From Limnohabitans sp. TEGF004 (GTDB taxonomy: Bacteria > Pseudomonadota > Gammaproteobacteria > Burkholderiales > Burkholderiaceae_C): a stretch of 64,000 bases of DNA. Location: contig NZ_AP027056.1 of NCBI RefSeq assembly GCF_027924965.1, forward strand, positions 248,001-312,000, written 5' to 3'. The position numbers and the translations under genes are program-made. Positions within the stretch are counted from its first letter, which is position 1. Each line of letters begins with the position of its first letter. This document shows positions 26,152 to 35,068 of this stretch, piece after piece. The notes below the pieces were generated by a model. It was not told the origin of the DNA. It searched no databases and saw only the letters and a program-made list of their open reading frames with translations.

Positions 26152-28194
26152 TCAAGGCAGCTCTAAGTTTTCTGCGGGGGCTGTGGCATCACGTGGCCCG
26201 ACCAACCCAAGTTTGGCTTTGAGCGACTGCGGCTGGCCAGTGATGAGCGCGGCGTAGTTGGTGGTGTTGGACAGCACTTTTTTCACATAGTCGCGCGTTT
26301 CGTTGAAGGGCACGTTCTCAGCCCAAATGGCACCTTCCAATACGGGGCCGGTGCCATCGTTGGGCGCACGCCAGCGGCGTGAGCGGCTTGGGCCTGCGTT
26401 GTACGCGCCAGCAGCCAAGGGCATGGAGCCTTCAAAGCTGTCGAGCACCAGTTTCAAGTAGCCGGTGCCGATGGCGATGTTGGTGTCGCGGTCGCTGATT
26501 TGGTCGGGTGTGAAGCCAGTCAAGCCGATTTTGCGAGCCGTCCACTTGGCGGTGGCGGGCATGACTTGCATGAGGCCCGAGGCACCCACGTGTGAACGTG
26601 CGTCGGTGACGAAGCGGCTTTCTTGGCGAATCAAACCGTACACATAGGCGGGGTCGAGGTTGATGGTTTTGGCGCGGGCAATGACTGCGTCTTTGTGCGG
26701 CATAGGAAAGCGTTGCTCAAAGTCGACGACGGCACGTGTGCGCTCGCTGGTGTTGATGCATCGGTCCCACACTTGGTTGTCGCAGGCGACTTGGGCCGCG
26801 GCCAACAACTCGCGGTCGCTCATCATGCCGGCTTTGCCTTGGGCATCCACCAGATTGGTGGCGTAGTTCCATTCGCGTACACCTTCAGAGCGCAAGCCTA
26901 TGCCGATGGCGTAGAGCGCGCGTTGCAGCGATGGGTTGCGGCGGGCCGCATCCATTTCTTCGGCGGTAGGTGCTGGTGGGCGCGCGGGGGCGGTCACTTT
27001 GCGGCCCAGTTCTTCGAGGGCGAGTTGCTCGTAAAAACCGCGTACGCCTGCAATGCTTTCCAACATCGCATTGGCTTCTTGCTGAATTTGTGATGTGACT
27101 TTTTTGCGGGCCAGCAAAGCGCGTGCGTACCAATAAATCCAGGTGGGGTCTTTGCGTGCCTCAGCGCTCATGGCGTTGATGGCGTTTTCGACCACGGGCC
27201 ATTTGGGCGTGTTGCCAGCGCGCAAAGCCGCACGCACTTTCCAGCTCAACATGTCGTCGTTGAGGTCTTTGTCGTGTGCCACGCGGGCGAAGTGTGTGAG
27301 CGCGTCGTCATCCAAGCGCATGGCGGATTGACGGCCAATCACGCCCCAAACCCAATGGCGCTCTTCGGTGGTGAGGTAAGGCTGCCACTTGTTGCGCATC
27401 AGTTTGTCGGCTTTGTCGGCATCACTGGTGGCTACTTTGATGATGGCCATGACCACCAACTCTTGGCGCACTTTCTGAGGCGCAGCAATGTGCTTGGCCA
27501 AAAACTTTTCAGCGTTATTGATGGCTTCTGGCACTACGTTGGCAGCATCGGGGGCGACGATTTGTACGGCGTTGCGTGCGGTGCGTGGGCGGTTGTGCTC
27601 CACCATCAATCGGGCTTTGCGCCAAATGTCGAGCGCGGTGAATTGCTTGGTGAAGTACAGACGGTCAGCGGCCAAGGTGCAGCCGTCGTCGGCCTCTTTC
27701 ATGCCCATCCAGTTTTTGCGTACCTCGTCGGCAATGGATGCGCTGGCTTGTGGGCCTTTTTCCAGCAGCTCCACCGTCAAGAAGTAGCAGCGCAGTTCGC
27801 GGTCATCGCGCATGCGGTAGTGGGGATGCTCGTCGCTGAGCGTGGTCCAGTCGCGGCGTTGGCCCAAGAGCAGCAGCCAGTCGTTGCGCAAGCGGTCCTC
27901 TTGGTAAGTGGCGGGGTAGCGGGTAAAGAAGGCGCGCACTTCTTGTGAAGATGCTTCGTCTAAGCGTGCTTTGAGTTCCCAATACGCAGCCCAAGGCTCG
28001 AGCGGGTGGCCTTTGGCTTGGGGCAGCAGGGCGCTCAGGCGCTTGCGGTCGCCGCGCTTGAAGGCTTGGGCCATGTCGGTGATGACCGTATCGGCCTGCG
28101 CGTTGTTGGCCGAGGGCGCGGCTAAGCTGGGTTGAACGGCACCAAACGCAAGGAAAACGCTGGCAAACAATGACACAATGACTCGAAATTTCAT
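26152..28194 (-). CDS. Soluble lytic murein transglycosylase, Slt family
   Basis: A 680-residue periplasmic enzyme that cleaves peptidoglycan between MurNAc and GlcNAc, giving 1,6-anhydromuropeptides. ATG 28194 starts a signal peptide MKFRVIVSLF through about residue 28 (SLAAP). Next is a long helical superhelical region (residues 40-480) as in Slt70. The catalytic SLT domain begins near residue 515: YGLIRQESRF with the catalytic Glu near residue 520, SGLMQVMPATA, and AAGAYNAGPSR. The start is 13 bases from the divergent 5-FCL gene. Upstream in-frame codons up to 28329 lie inside the divergent gene and are rejected. Confidence 0.94.
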   Translation of the reverse strand: MKFRVIVSLFASVFLAFGAVQPSLAAPSANNAQADTVITDMAQAFKRGDRKRLSALLPQAKGHPLEPWAAYWELKARLDEASSQEVRAFFTRYPATYQEDRLRNDWLLLLGQRRDWTTLSDEHPHYRMRDDRELRCYFLTVELLEKGPQASASIADEVRKNWMGMKEADDGCTLAADRLYFTKQFTALDIWRKARLMVEHNRPRTARNAVQIVAPDAANVVPEAINNAEKFLAKHIAAPQKVRQELVVMAIIKVATSDADKADKLMRNKWQPYLTTEERHWVWGVIGRQSAMRLDDDALTHFARVAHDKDLNDDMLSWKVRAALRAGNTPKWPVVENAINAMSAEARKDPTWIYWYARALLARKKVTSQIQQEANAMLESIAGVRGFYEQLALEELGRKVTAPARPPAPTAEEMDAARRNPSLQRALYAIGIGLRSEGVREWNYATNLVDAQGKAGMMSDRELLAAAQVACDNQVWDRCINTSERTRAVVDFEQRFPMPHKDAVIARAKTINLDPAYVYGLIRQESRFVTDARSHVGASGLMQVMPATAKWTARKIGLTGFTPDQISDRDTNIAIGTGYLKLVLDSFEGSMPLAAGAYNAGPSRSRRWRAPNDGTGPVLEGAIWAENVPFNETRDYVKKVLSNTTNYAALITGQPQSLKAKLGLVGPRDATAPAENLELP

Positions 28195-28207
28195 GGCTTG
28201 ATTATCT

Positions 28208-28783
28208 GTGGACAAAAAAACCTTGCGCCAGCAGCTCATTGAAGAGCGTTTGAACATGCCCGATAGGCTGGAACGGGCCGACATGTTGCAGCGCGTGATG
28301 CGCATTTGGTTGTTCAACCGACCCGACACGGTGATTGGTGCTTATTGGCCCATCAAGGGCGAGTTTGACCCCCTGCCTGCCTTGCACCGCTGGAAAGAAG
28401 ACGGCGAGCTGTCAGACCAGCCCCAGCGCAGGCGCATTGGTTTGCCTGTGATCGACAAGGCGCACAAAACACTCACCTTCCACGCGTGGTACCCCGGCTG
28501 CCCGATGGAAGAAGATGCCTACGGCATTCCCAAACCCAAAGACACCGAAGTGATCGTGCCCACCTTGTTGTTTGTGCCTTGCGTGGGCTATGGGCCGGGT
28601 GGTTTCCGCCTAGGCTATGGCGGTGGTTTTTATGACCGCACCTTGGCCACTTTGCAACCTAAACCGTTCACGGCGGGCTTGGGCTTTACCAATGGGTTTT
28701 TGCCAGACCTGATGCCCGAAGCGCATGACATGCCGCTGGACGCGCTGCTCAATGACAACGGGGTGGTTTGGCCGATGGGCTAA
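28208..28783 (+). CDS. 5-formyltetrahydrofolate cyclo-ligase
   Basis: A 191-residue enzyme that converts 5-formyl-THF to 5,10-methenyl-THF with ATP. It begins with GTG at 28208 and DKKTLRQQLIEER, the expected N-terminal helix. The folate-binding GYGPGGFRLGYGGGFYDRTLA motif is complete at residues about 127-147. No in-frame ATG precedes; the next is too far inside. In many bacteria 6S RNA lies before this gene; there is no room for it here. Confidence 0.93.
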   Translation: MDKKTLRQQLIEERLNMPDRLERADMLQRVMRIWLFNRPDTVIGAYWPIKGEFDPLPALHRWKEDGELSDQPQRRRIGLPVIDKAHKTLTFHAWYPGCPMEEDAYGIPKPKDTEVIVPTLLFVPCVGYGPGGFRLGYGGGFYDRTLATLQPKPFTAGLGFTNGFLPDLMPEAHDMPLDALLNDNGVVWPMG

Positions 28784-28804
28784 GCCTCATTTGGCTTAGG
28801 GCGC

Positions 28805-29695
28805 TTACTTTTGCGCCATCAAAACTTTGAAATCAGCTTCGTAGCCACGCAGTGCTTCCAGCATGCGCTGGCGTTGAGCTGGCGTGGTGCTGTTGTGCAG
28901 CTTGGCAAAGCCTTCGCAGTTCTCGTTCCACAGTTCGCGGTTGTAGGTGCGGTAGCGCTCGTTGGGGGAGTTCAAGCTGCGCTCAGTCAAGCCGCGTAAC
29001 AAAGCTTGTGCTTGCGCAGTGGCGCTGCCCTCTTGCATCGTGCGTTGCAAGGTTTGCAGCGTGTCGGCTTGACGGCGTTCACGCTCGGCGTGGCTGAGCT
29101 TGGGGTCAAAGATGGATTCAACCAACCACTTGTGCAGCACTTCGCGCTGCGGCTTGTCTAAGCGGCCATAAAAATCTTCCAGGCGGTTGGTGGCTTGCTT
29201 GGTGCGAAAACGCAAGCGGTCTTCGGCGTTCGGGTCAAGCCAATCCTCTTTCCAAGTTTTGTTGGTCTTGTCAAAGCGTTGGCGGATGTTGCGCAGCTGT
29301 TCGGGCTTGAGCTGCGTGGCCAGCTTCGCGTTGGCGGGCTCTACAAAGCGCAGCAGGGTGACAAAGCTGCTTTTCATATCTTCGGTCACTGCACACACTT
29401 GCGCGGGCGTGATGTCATTCGGCGCCATGGCTTGCATGCGTTTGAGCAAGGCCACGTATTCGGGCAGCTGTTGGTGGCGATGCCAGCGTTGCAAATCGGT
29501 CAGTGTGTCGCGGGTGAATTGCTTTTGCTCGCCTTGAAAATCGGCATAGCTGTCTAACCACCAATAAATCAGATCGTCGCTTTGGTTATAGACCAGCTTG
29601 ATGGTGCTGCAACCGTTCAAACCCACGAGTGCCGCCAGTGCAAAACCAAAAGAGGCATGGCGGATAATTCTCTGCAAGATAAGGATGAATGACAT
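28805..29695 (-). CDS. DUF6279-like lipoprotein of unknown function
   Basis: A 296-residue protein. From ATG 29695 it has a signal sequence and a lipobox near residues 23-26 (LNGCST), so it is exported and lipidated. The mature part is helical, with DDLIYWWLDSY and many charged residues, like DUF6279-family lipoproteins. Its start codon overlaps the glmU start on the other strand (CAT at 29693-29695 versus ATG at 29694-29696). A TTG at residue 7 could be the actual start. Function unknown. Confidence 0.72.
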   Translation of the reverse strand: MSFILILQRIIRHASFGFALAALVGLNGCSTIKLVYNQSDDLIYWWLDSYADFQGEQKQFTRDTLTDLQRWHRHQQLPEYVALLKRMQAMAPNDITPAQVCAVTEDMKSSFVTLLRFVEPANAKLATQLKPEQLRNIRQRFDKTNKTWKEDWLDPNAEDRLRFRTKQATNRLEDFYGRLDKPQREVLHKWLVESIFDPKLSHAERERRQADTLQTLQRTMQEGSATAQAQALLRGLTERSLNSPNERYRTYNRELWNENCEGFAKLHNSTTPAQRQRMLEALRGYEADFKVLMAQK

Positions 29696-31091
29696 GAAGG
29701 CTTTGGATGTGGTGATCATGGCTGCCGGCAAAGGCACCCGAATGAAGAGCAGTATGCCTAAGGTTTTGCACCGTTTGGCGGGCAAGGCTTTGGTGCAGCA
29801 CGTGATTGACACCGCACGCACGCTGAAGGCGCGCCACACCATCGTCATCACTGGTCATGGCGCAGAGCAAGTCGAACCCGCTTTGTTGGCCGCCAACGCC
29901 GCAGACAACTTGCAATTCGCCCGCCAAATGCCACAACTCGGCACTGGCCATGCTGTGCAGCAAGCCGTGCCTTTGTTGGCCGATGACGGCGTGGTGGTGG
30001 TGCTGTCGGGCGATGTGCCTTTGACGCAAGCGGACACACTGCAAGCCTTGCTCGACTTGTGCGACGGCAAACAACTGGCACTCCTCACCATCGACTTTGC
30101 AGACCCCACAGGCTACGGCCGAATCGTGCGCAGCCCCAGCGGCCAAGTGCATGCCATCGTGGAGCACAAAGATGCCAACGACGAACAACGCGCGATCAAC
30201 GAGGTGTACAGCGGCATCATGGCCGTGCCCGCCAAGTTGCTCAAGCCATGGCTGGCGCGCTTGGACAACAACAACGCGCAACAAGAGTTTTATCTGACCG
30301 ATGTGGTCAAGTTCGCCGAGGCCGATGGTGTGTCCGTGGTGGCTCACAAAATTAGCGATGCCGCGCAAGTGGCGGGCGTCAACAGCCCCACACAACTGGC
30401 CGAGCTAGAGCGCGCGTTTCAACTGCGTCAAGCCCATGCCTTCATGGCCGACGGCGTGCGCATCATCGACCCCGCACGCTTTGATGTGCGCGGCCATTTG
30501 AGCTGCGCGCAAGACGTTGAGATTGATGTGAACTGCATCTTCCAAGGCTGCGTGTCGTTAGGCCAAGGCGTGAAGATTGGCGCGAACTGCGTCATTGCCA
30601 ACTGCACCATCGAAGCGGGCGCAGTGATTCACCCCTTCACCCACATCGACGGCGAAAAACTGGGCGTGACGGTGGGCGAGGGCGCATTGATTGGCCCATT
30701 CGCCCGCTTGCGCCCTGGCGCACAACTGGCAGCCGAGGTGCACATTGGCAACTTTGTGGAAGTCAAAAACTCAACGATGGCCAAAGGATCAAAGGCCAAC
30801 CACTTGGCCTACTTGGGCGACGCCACGGTGGGCGAGCGCGTCAACTACGGCGCAGGCAGCATCACCGCCAACTACGACGGGGCTAACAAGCACCGCACCG
30901 TCATCGAAGCCGATGTGCATGTGGGCAGTAACTGCGTGTTGGTGGCGCCCGTCACCATTGGCGCCGGCGGCACAGTGGGCGGTGGCTCGACGATTACCAA
31001 GAGTACCGAAGCAGGTGCGCTGAGTGTGGCGCGGGGTAAGCAAATCAGCATTGCCAACTACAAGCGACCTGAGAAAAAGCCGAAGGCTTAA
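29694..31091 (+). CDS. glmU: Bifunctional UDP-GlcNAc pyrophosphorylase / GlcN-1-P acetyltransferase
   Basis: A 465-residue enzyme for the last two steps of UDP-N-acetylglucosamine synthesis. The N-terminal half is a nucleotidyltransferase (AAGKGTRMKSSMPKVLH); the C-terminal half from about residue 260 is a left-handed beta-helix acetyltransferase with hexapeptide repeats (LGQGVKIGANCVI, YGAGSITANYDG). AAGGA lies at 29681-29685. glmS lies downstream in the same direction, separated by a divergently transcribed Lrp-family gene. Confidence 0.97.
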   Translation: MKALDVVIMAAGKGTRMKSSMPKVLHRLAGKALVQHVIDTARTLKARHTIVITGHGAEQVEPALLAANAADNLQFARQMPQLGTGHAVQQAVPLLADDGVVVVLSGDVPLTQADTLQALLDLCDGKQLALLTIDFADPTGYGRIVRSPSGQVHAIVEHKDANDEQRAINEVYSGIMAVPAKLLKPWLARLDNNNAQQEFYLTDVVKFAEADGVSVVAHKISDAAQVAGVNSPTQLAELERAFQLRQAHAFMADGVRIIDPARFDVRGHLSCAQDVEIDVNCIFQGCVSLGQGVKIGANCVIANCTIEAGAVIHPFTHIDGEKLGVTVGEGALIGPFARLRPGAQLAAEVHIGNFVEVKNSTMAKGSKANHLAYLGDATVGERVNYGAGSITANYDGANKHRTVIEADVHVGSNCVLVAPVTIGAGGTVGGGSTITKSTEAGALSVARGKQISIANYKRPEKKPKA

Positions 31092-31095
31092 AACG

Positions 31096-31122
31096 AAAAA
31101 GGCAGCCTAGGCTGCCTTTTTT
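31096..31122. terminator. Bidirectional terminator after glmU
   Basis: GGCAGCCTAGGCTGCC (31101-31116) is a perfect palindrome flanked by A-run and T-run. It serves convergent glmU and the Lrp-family gene, whose stop lies at its edge. Confidence 0.92.
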
Positions 31123-31612
31123 ATTCGTTGCGCAGCACCGGCCAAGTGCTGGTGAACTTCGCCCGCTTGGTCGCAAAAAACGCTTTCACATTTCGCACAT
31201 TCGCATCTTGCGTGAGCAGTCGTTGCGTGATGGCCAGATAGTCGGGCATGTCTGCCGCTTGCACCACCAACACAAAGTCAGGCCCGGGCGACACGCGCCA
31301 ACATTGCTGCACGGCGTCGTCGGCCACGGCGCGTTGCTCGAAGGCGTCTAGGTGCTCTGCGCCTTGCGCGTCTAGCGTTACCTCCACCAAAGCGGTCAGG
31401 CCGTGCCCTAGTGCTTCGCCCAACTTGTCGGAGCTCAGCACCGCGATTTGTCGCTCTATCCAGCCCTCATCTGTCAGCCGCTTGACGCGGCGCAGGCAGG
31501 TGGGCGGCGAAATTTTGAAGCGCTCAGCCAAGGACACGTTGCTGAGTGTGGCGTCGTGCTGCAGGGCGTCGAGCAGCTTGAGATCGGTCTCGTTTAGAAA
31601 TTCTTGTTTCAT
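31121..31612 (-). CDS. Lrp/AsnC-family transcription regulator
   Basis: A 163-residue regulator; ATG 31612 is used, with another ATG three codons upstream possible. Residues about 8-60 are an AsnC-type HTH (LNETDLKLLDALQHDATLSNVSLAERFKISPPTCLRRVKRL). Residues about 68-150 are the RAM/AsnC ligand domain. It is divergent from glmS with a 17-base palindrome between, which suggests self-regulation and perhaps control of glmS. Ligand (an amino acid in most family members) is not clear. Confidence 0.9.
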   Translation of the reverse strand: MKQEFLNETDLKLLDALQHDATLSNVSLAERFKISPPTCLRRVKRLTDEGWIERQIAVLSSDKLGEALGHGLTALVEVTLDAQGAEHLDAFEQRAVADDAVQQCWRVSPGPDFVLVVQAADMPDYLAITQRLLTQDANVRNVKAFFATKRAKFTSTWPVLRNE

Positions 31613-31747
31613 AAATATCATTTAATTGAAATTAAATTTCAAATTAAGTTAATGATGGAATTTTCGTTCAAATTTTAGAAAAAATAAACAAGAAATTTCT
31701 TTTAAGGCTGCTTAATATCTAGGCAACCCAATTTAGGAGTGCTCTTT
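31613..31747. other. AT-rich divergent regulatory region
   Basis: 135 bases, strongly AT-rich, including the palindrome at 31626-31642, and ending with GGAG at 31736-31739 eight bases before glmS ATG. I see no glmS ribozyme fold. Confidence 0.55.
31626..31642. promoter_or_regulatory. Palindromic operator candidate between lrp-type gene and glmS
   Basis: TTGAAATT-A-AATTTCAA is a perfect 8+1+8 palindrome in AT-rich DNA, 14 bases before the regulator start, a typical position and length for Lrp/AsnC operators. Confidence 0.6.
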
Positions 31748-33667
31748 ATGTGTGGCATCGTCGGCGCCGTTTCTACCCGCAACATCGTTCCCATCCTCGT
31801 GCAAGGCTTGCAGCGGCTGGAATACCGTGGCTATGACTCTTGCGGCGTGGCGGTGCATTCGGCCAGCTTGGGCGCCAAGCAGGGCGGCTTGCAGCGTGCG
31901 CGCAGCACGGCACGCGTGTCCGAGCTGATGGACCAAGTCAAGGCTGATCACATCGAAGGCGGCATTGGCATTGCGCACACACGCTGGGCCACGCACGGTG
32001 CGCCTGCGGTACACAACGCGCATCCCCACTTCAGCCACGGCACAGGTGCTGGCGCGGGTGTGTACACAGGCGATGTGCCTAACAAGGTGGGCCGCGTGGC
32101 GCTGGTGCACAACGGCATCATCGAAAACCACGACGAGCTGCGCGCTGCATTGCAAGCCAAGGGCTACGAGTTCTTGAGCCAGACCGACACCGAGGTCATC
32201 GCCCACTTGGTGGACAGCCTCTACAACGGCGATTTGTTTGATGCGGTCAAAGCCGCCATCGTGCAGCTGCACGGCGCATACGCCATTGCGGTGTTCCACA
32301 AAGACGAACCGCACCGCGTCATCGGCGCGCGCGCTGGCTCGCCGCTCATCTTGGGCGTGGGCAAAGAGCACAGCGAAACTTTCTTGGCCAGCGATGCCAT
32401 GGCCTTGGCTGGCGTGACCGACCAAATCGTCTACCTCGAAGAGGGCGATGTGGTGGACATTCAAATCGGCAAATACTGGGTGCAAGACCGCAACCACAAA
32501 GCTGTGACACGCGAAGTCAAAACCGTGCAGGCGCACAGCGGCGCAGCCGAGTTGGGCCCTTATCGCCATTACATGCAAAAAGAAATCTTCGAGCAGCCGC
32601 GCGCCATTGCCGACACGCTCGAAGGCATTGAGGGCATTACGCCTGAATTGTTCGATGGCGTCGGCGATAACGGTGAAACGATCGCAAGCGCTCATCGCGT
32701 GTTTCAAGCCGTGGACAACGTGCTCATCCTCGCCTGCGGCACCAGCTACTACAGCGGCTGCGTGGCCAAGTATTGGATTGAAGCCATTGCCAAAATCCCT
32801 TGCCAAGTGGAAATTGCCAGCGAGTACCGCTACCGCGAATCGGTGCCCAACCCCAACAGCTTGGTGGTCACCATCAGCCAGTCGGGCGAGACGGCCGATA
32901 CCTTGGCCGCACTGCGCCACGCGCAAGGCTTGGGCATGATTAATACGCTCACCATTTGCAACGTGTCTACCAGCGCCATGGTGCGCGAGTGCAAGCTGGC
33001 CTATGTCACGCGTGCGGGTGCAGAGATTGGCGTGGCTTCCACCAAAGCCTTCACCACACAGTTGGCCGGTTTGTTCTTACTCACCTTAGCTTTGGCGCAA
33101 ACCAAAGGCCGTTTGAGCGACGAGCAAGAAGCCGCGCACATCAAAGACATGCGCCACTTGCCCGCCGCTTTGCAAGCCGTGCTGGCGCTGGAGCCGCAGC
33201 TCATCGCTTGGTCGCAAGAATTTGCCAGCAAAGAAAACGCTTTGTTCTTGGGCCGTGGCACGCATTACCCCATCGCGCTCGAAGGCGCTTTGAAGCTCAA
33301 AGAAATCACCTACATCCACGCTGAGGCCTATGCCGCTGGCGAGCTAAAGCACGGCCCCTTGGCCTTGGTCACCAGCGCCATGCCGGTGGTGACGGTGGCG
33401 CCTAACGACGCCTTGCTGGAAAAGCTCAAGAGCAACATGCAAGAAGTGCGCGCCCGTGGCGGCGTGTTGTACGTGTTGGCCGATGGCGACACGAAGATTG
33501 AAAGCAGCGAAGGCGTGAACGTCATTCGCATGCCCGAACACTATGGCGTGCTTTCACCCATCTTGCATGTGGTGCCGTTGCAGTTGCTGAGCTATCACAC
33601 GGCGTGTGCGCGGGGGACGGATGTGGACAAGCCGCGTAATTTAGCAAAGAGCGTCACTGTTGAATAA
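31748..33667 (+). CDS. glmS: Glutamine--fructose-6-phosphate aminotransferase
   Basis: A 639-residue enzyme making glucosamine-6-phosphate from fructose-6-phosphate and glutamine, the entry to amino-sugar synthesis. The catalytic Cys2 is in [26 protein letters not shown] and VHNGIIEN complete the glutaminase domain; two SIS domains follow ([19 protein letters not shown]). It is about 30 residues longer than E. coli GlmS, partly due to a Gly-rich insert of about 14 residues after HPHFSHG (residues about 97-115). Start at ATG 31748, so Cys is residue 2 after Met removal. Confidence 0.97.
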   Translation: MCGIVGAVSTRNIVPILVQGLQRLEYRGYDSCGVAVHSASLGAKQGGLQRARSTARVSELMDQVKADHIEGGIGIAHTRWATHGAPAVHNAHPHFSHGTGAGAGVYTGDVPNKVGRVALVHNGIIENHDELRAALQAKGYEFLSQTDTEVIAHLVDSLYNGDLFDAVKAAIVQLHGAYAIAVFHKDEPHRVIGARAGSPLILGVGKEHSETFLASDAMALAGVTDQIVYLEEGDVVDIQIGKYWVQDRNHKAVTREVKTVQAHSGAAELGPYRHYMQKEIFEQPRAIADTLEGIEGITPELFDGVGDNGETIASAHRVFQAVDNVLILACGTSYYSGCVAKYWIEAIAKIPCQVEIASEYRYRESVPNPNSLVVTISQSGETADTLAALRHAQGLGMINTLTICNVSTSAMVRECKLAYVTRAGAEIGVASTKAFTTQLAGLFLLTLALAQTKGRLSDEQEAAHIKDMRHLPAALQAVLALEPQLIAWSQEFASKENALFLGRGTHYPIALEGALKLKEITYIHAEAYAAGELKHGPLALVTSAMPVVTVAPNDALLEKLKSNMQEVRARGGVLYVLADGDTKIESSEGVNVIRMPEHYGVLSPILHVVPLQLLSYHTACARGTDVDKPRNLAKSVTVE

Positions 33668-33694
33668 AAGCACGGAAAACTGTACGATCAATAC

Positions 33695-33722
33695 TTGATT
33701 TATTGGTTAATATATGTAAAAT
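33695..33722 (+). promoter_or_regulatory. Putative hipA promoter
   Basis: TTGATT at 33695-33700 and TAAAAT at 33717-33722, 16 bases apart, form a sigma-70-like promoter. A start about seven bases on would fall near 33729, almost at the ATG of hipA (33732), so the transcript might be leaderless. Confidence 0.5.
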
Positions 33723-33725
33723 TTC

Positions 33726-33748
33726 GTGCATATGAATGACATATGCAC
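33726..33748. promoter_or_regulatory. Perfect inverted repeat over the hipA start codon
   Basis: GTGCATATG (33726-33734), five bases, CATATGCAC (33740-33748). The 9-base arms are perfect. It lies on the predicted transcription start and the ATG (33732-33734), so a bound regulator (candidate: the HipB-like protein encoded after hipA) or an RNA hairpin could block expression. Confidence 0.75.
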
Positions 33749-35060
33749 ACTCCAATTGCACGCCCAAGGCACATGGCACGACGTTGCCACTGTCCGCCTG
33801 AGTGGCGATGTGGCGGATGGGTGGAAGGCCAAAACCTATTCTGGTTATGCGATGGACTGGGCGTTTGCTCACGCAGGTGCCACAGATGCACACGCACTCT
33901 GCGCTGGTTGGTCTGTCGGGCTTGAGCCTTTGCAGCTCAACCATTGGCCCGTGTTCTTGATTGACATGCTGCCGCAAGGCTTTGGCCGGCAAGAGTTGTT
34001 GCAACGCATCGGGCTGTCGCCTACCGCTGGTGTGCCTGCCGATTGGCAGTTGCTGATGGCTGGCGCTGGTAACCCGATTGGTCATTTGCGGGTCAAAGAG
34101 GCCGCCCAATGGCTTGACGCGCATGCGGGTGCCACGCGCGGCTTTACCGACCAAGAGGTGGCGCAGCGCGGCGACGAGTTTTCTGAATACCTCGCCTCGT
34201 ATGGTTTGTTTGTGGCGGGTTCTTCGGGTGTGCAAGGCGAGTGGCCCAAGGTGTTGCTGACCCGAGCCAAAGATGGCTTGCTGTACCTCGACCACACCCT
34301 GCCAGATGAGCAGGCCGTGCAGCACTACATCGTCAAGTTTGGACGCGGCACAGACAGGCAGTTGGCCAGCATCCTGCGACATGAGGCGTCTTACATGACA
34401 CTGGCACAGCAGTTGGGTTTGCGTGTGCATGCGCCGTTGGTGTTGCGCGAGCGGGCATTGTTCATCCCTCGTTTTGACCGTGTCATGCAAGGTGACCAAG
34501 TGCAGCGTTTGGCGCAAGAAAGTATTGCCACGCTGACCGGTATGCCCGGCTTCGAGTCTGTGCCCACGCATGACCAAGTGTGTGTGGCACTGCTGCGTCA
34601 TTGCACCGATCCACAAGCGGAAGTGCTGGAGTACATCAAGCGTGATGTGGTGAATTTGGCTTTGGGTAACAAAGACAACCACGCACGCAACACCGCTGTG
34701 CAACGGAATTTCAATGGGCATATTGCCCTCACGCCCTTGTACGATTTCGCGCCCATGTATCTGCACCCCGATGGCATTGCGCGGCGCATTCGTTGGGAAG
34801 GTAACGATGGCGGACAACCCAATTGGGGGCGTGTGCTAGACCGGGTGTGCGAGTTGGGCGAGCAAGTCCAGCGCGGGCAGCGAAAAAAAGTCCCACCGTT
34901 GGTACAACGTGCGCCATTGGTCGAAGGACTCAAGGCCATGGTGCCCGCGCTAGAGCACATCGCGGCTGTTGGCGACGCCATGGGGCTAGAGCCGCAAGTG
35001 TTTAGGCATCTGCGCCCATACGTGTCGGCGCGTGCCACAGAGCTGACAGCATTGGTTTAA
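33732..35060 (+). CDS. HipA-family serine/threonine kinase toxin
   Basis: A 442-residue HipA-like kinase. A loop SSGVQGEWPK (residues 164-173) corresponds to the ATP-binding, autophosphorylated loop of HipA (E. coli: SLPGAQEKT type). The core signatures are FIPRFDR (about 245-251), the catalytic D315 in GNKDNHARN and the DFA motif (338-340). HipA phosphorylates glutamyl-tRNA synthetase in E. coli; the target here is unknown. Start at ATG 33732; a GTG at 33726 would add two residues. No ribosome site is visible. The gene precedes the antitoxin, opposite to E. coli hipBA. Confidence 0.88.
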   Translation: MNDICTLQLHAQGTWHDVATVRLSGDVADGWKAKTYSGYAMDWAFAHAGATDAHALCAGWSVGLEPLQLNHWPVFLIDMLPQGFGRQELLQRIGLSPTAGVPADWQLLMAGAGNPIGHLRVKEAAQWLDAHAGATRGFTDQEVAQRGDEFSEYLASYGLFVAGSSGVQGEWPKVLLTRAKDGLLYLDHTLPDEQAVQHYIVKFGRGTDRQLASILRHEASYMTLAQQLGLRVHAPLVLRERALFIPRFDRVMQGDQVQRLAQESIATLTGMPGFESVPTHDQVCVALLRHCTDPQAEVLEYIKRDVVNLALGNKDNHARNTAVQRNFNGHIALTPLYDFAPMYLHPDGIARRIRWEGNDGGQPNWGRVLDRVCELGEQVQRGQRKKVPPLVQRAPLVEGLKAMVPALEHIAAVGDAMGLEPQVFRHLRPYVSARATELTALV

Positions 35061-35068
35061 GAACGCGC

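Noticed and set aside
28784..28804. 6S RNA next to the 5-FCL gene
   Set aside because: ssrS often neighbours this gene, but there is no space on either side in this window.
31613..31747. glmS ribozyme riboswitch
   Set aside because: The region is short and AT-rich, lacks the ribozyme core, and the ribozyme is typical of Gram-positives.
31733..32926. A 397-codon frame opposite glmS
   Set aside because: Antisense shadow of a strongly recognised gene; His/Val/Ala-rich, no motifs.
33654..34817. A 387-codon frame opposite hipA
   Set aside because: Antisense to a well-supported HipA gene, no recognisable domain.
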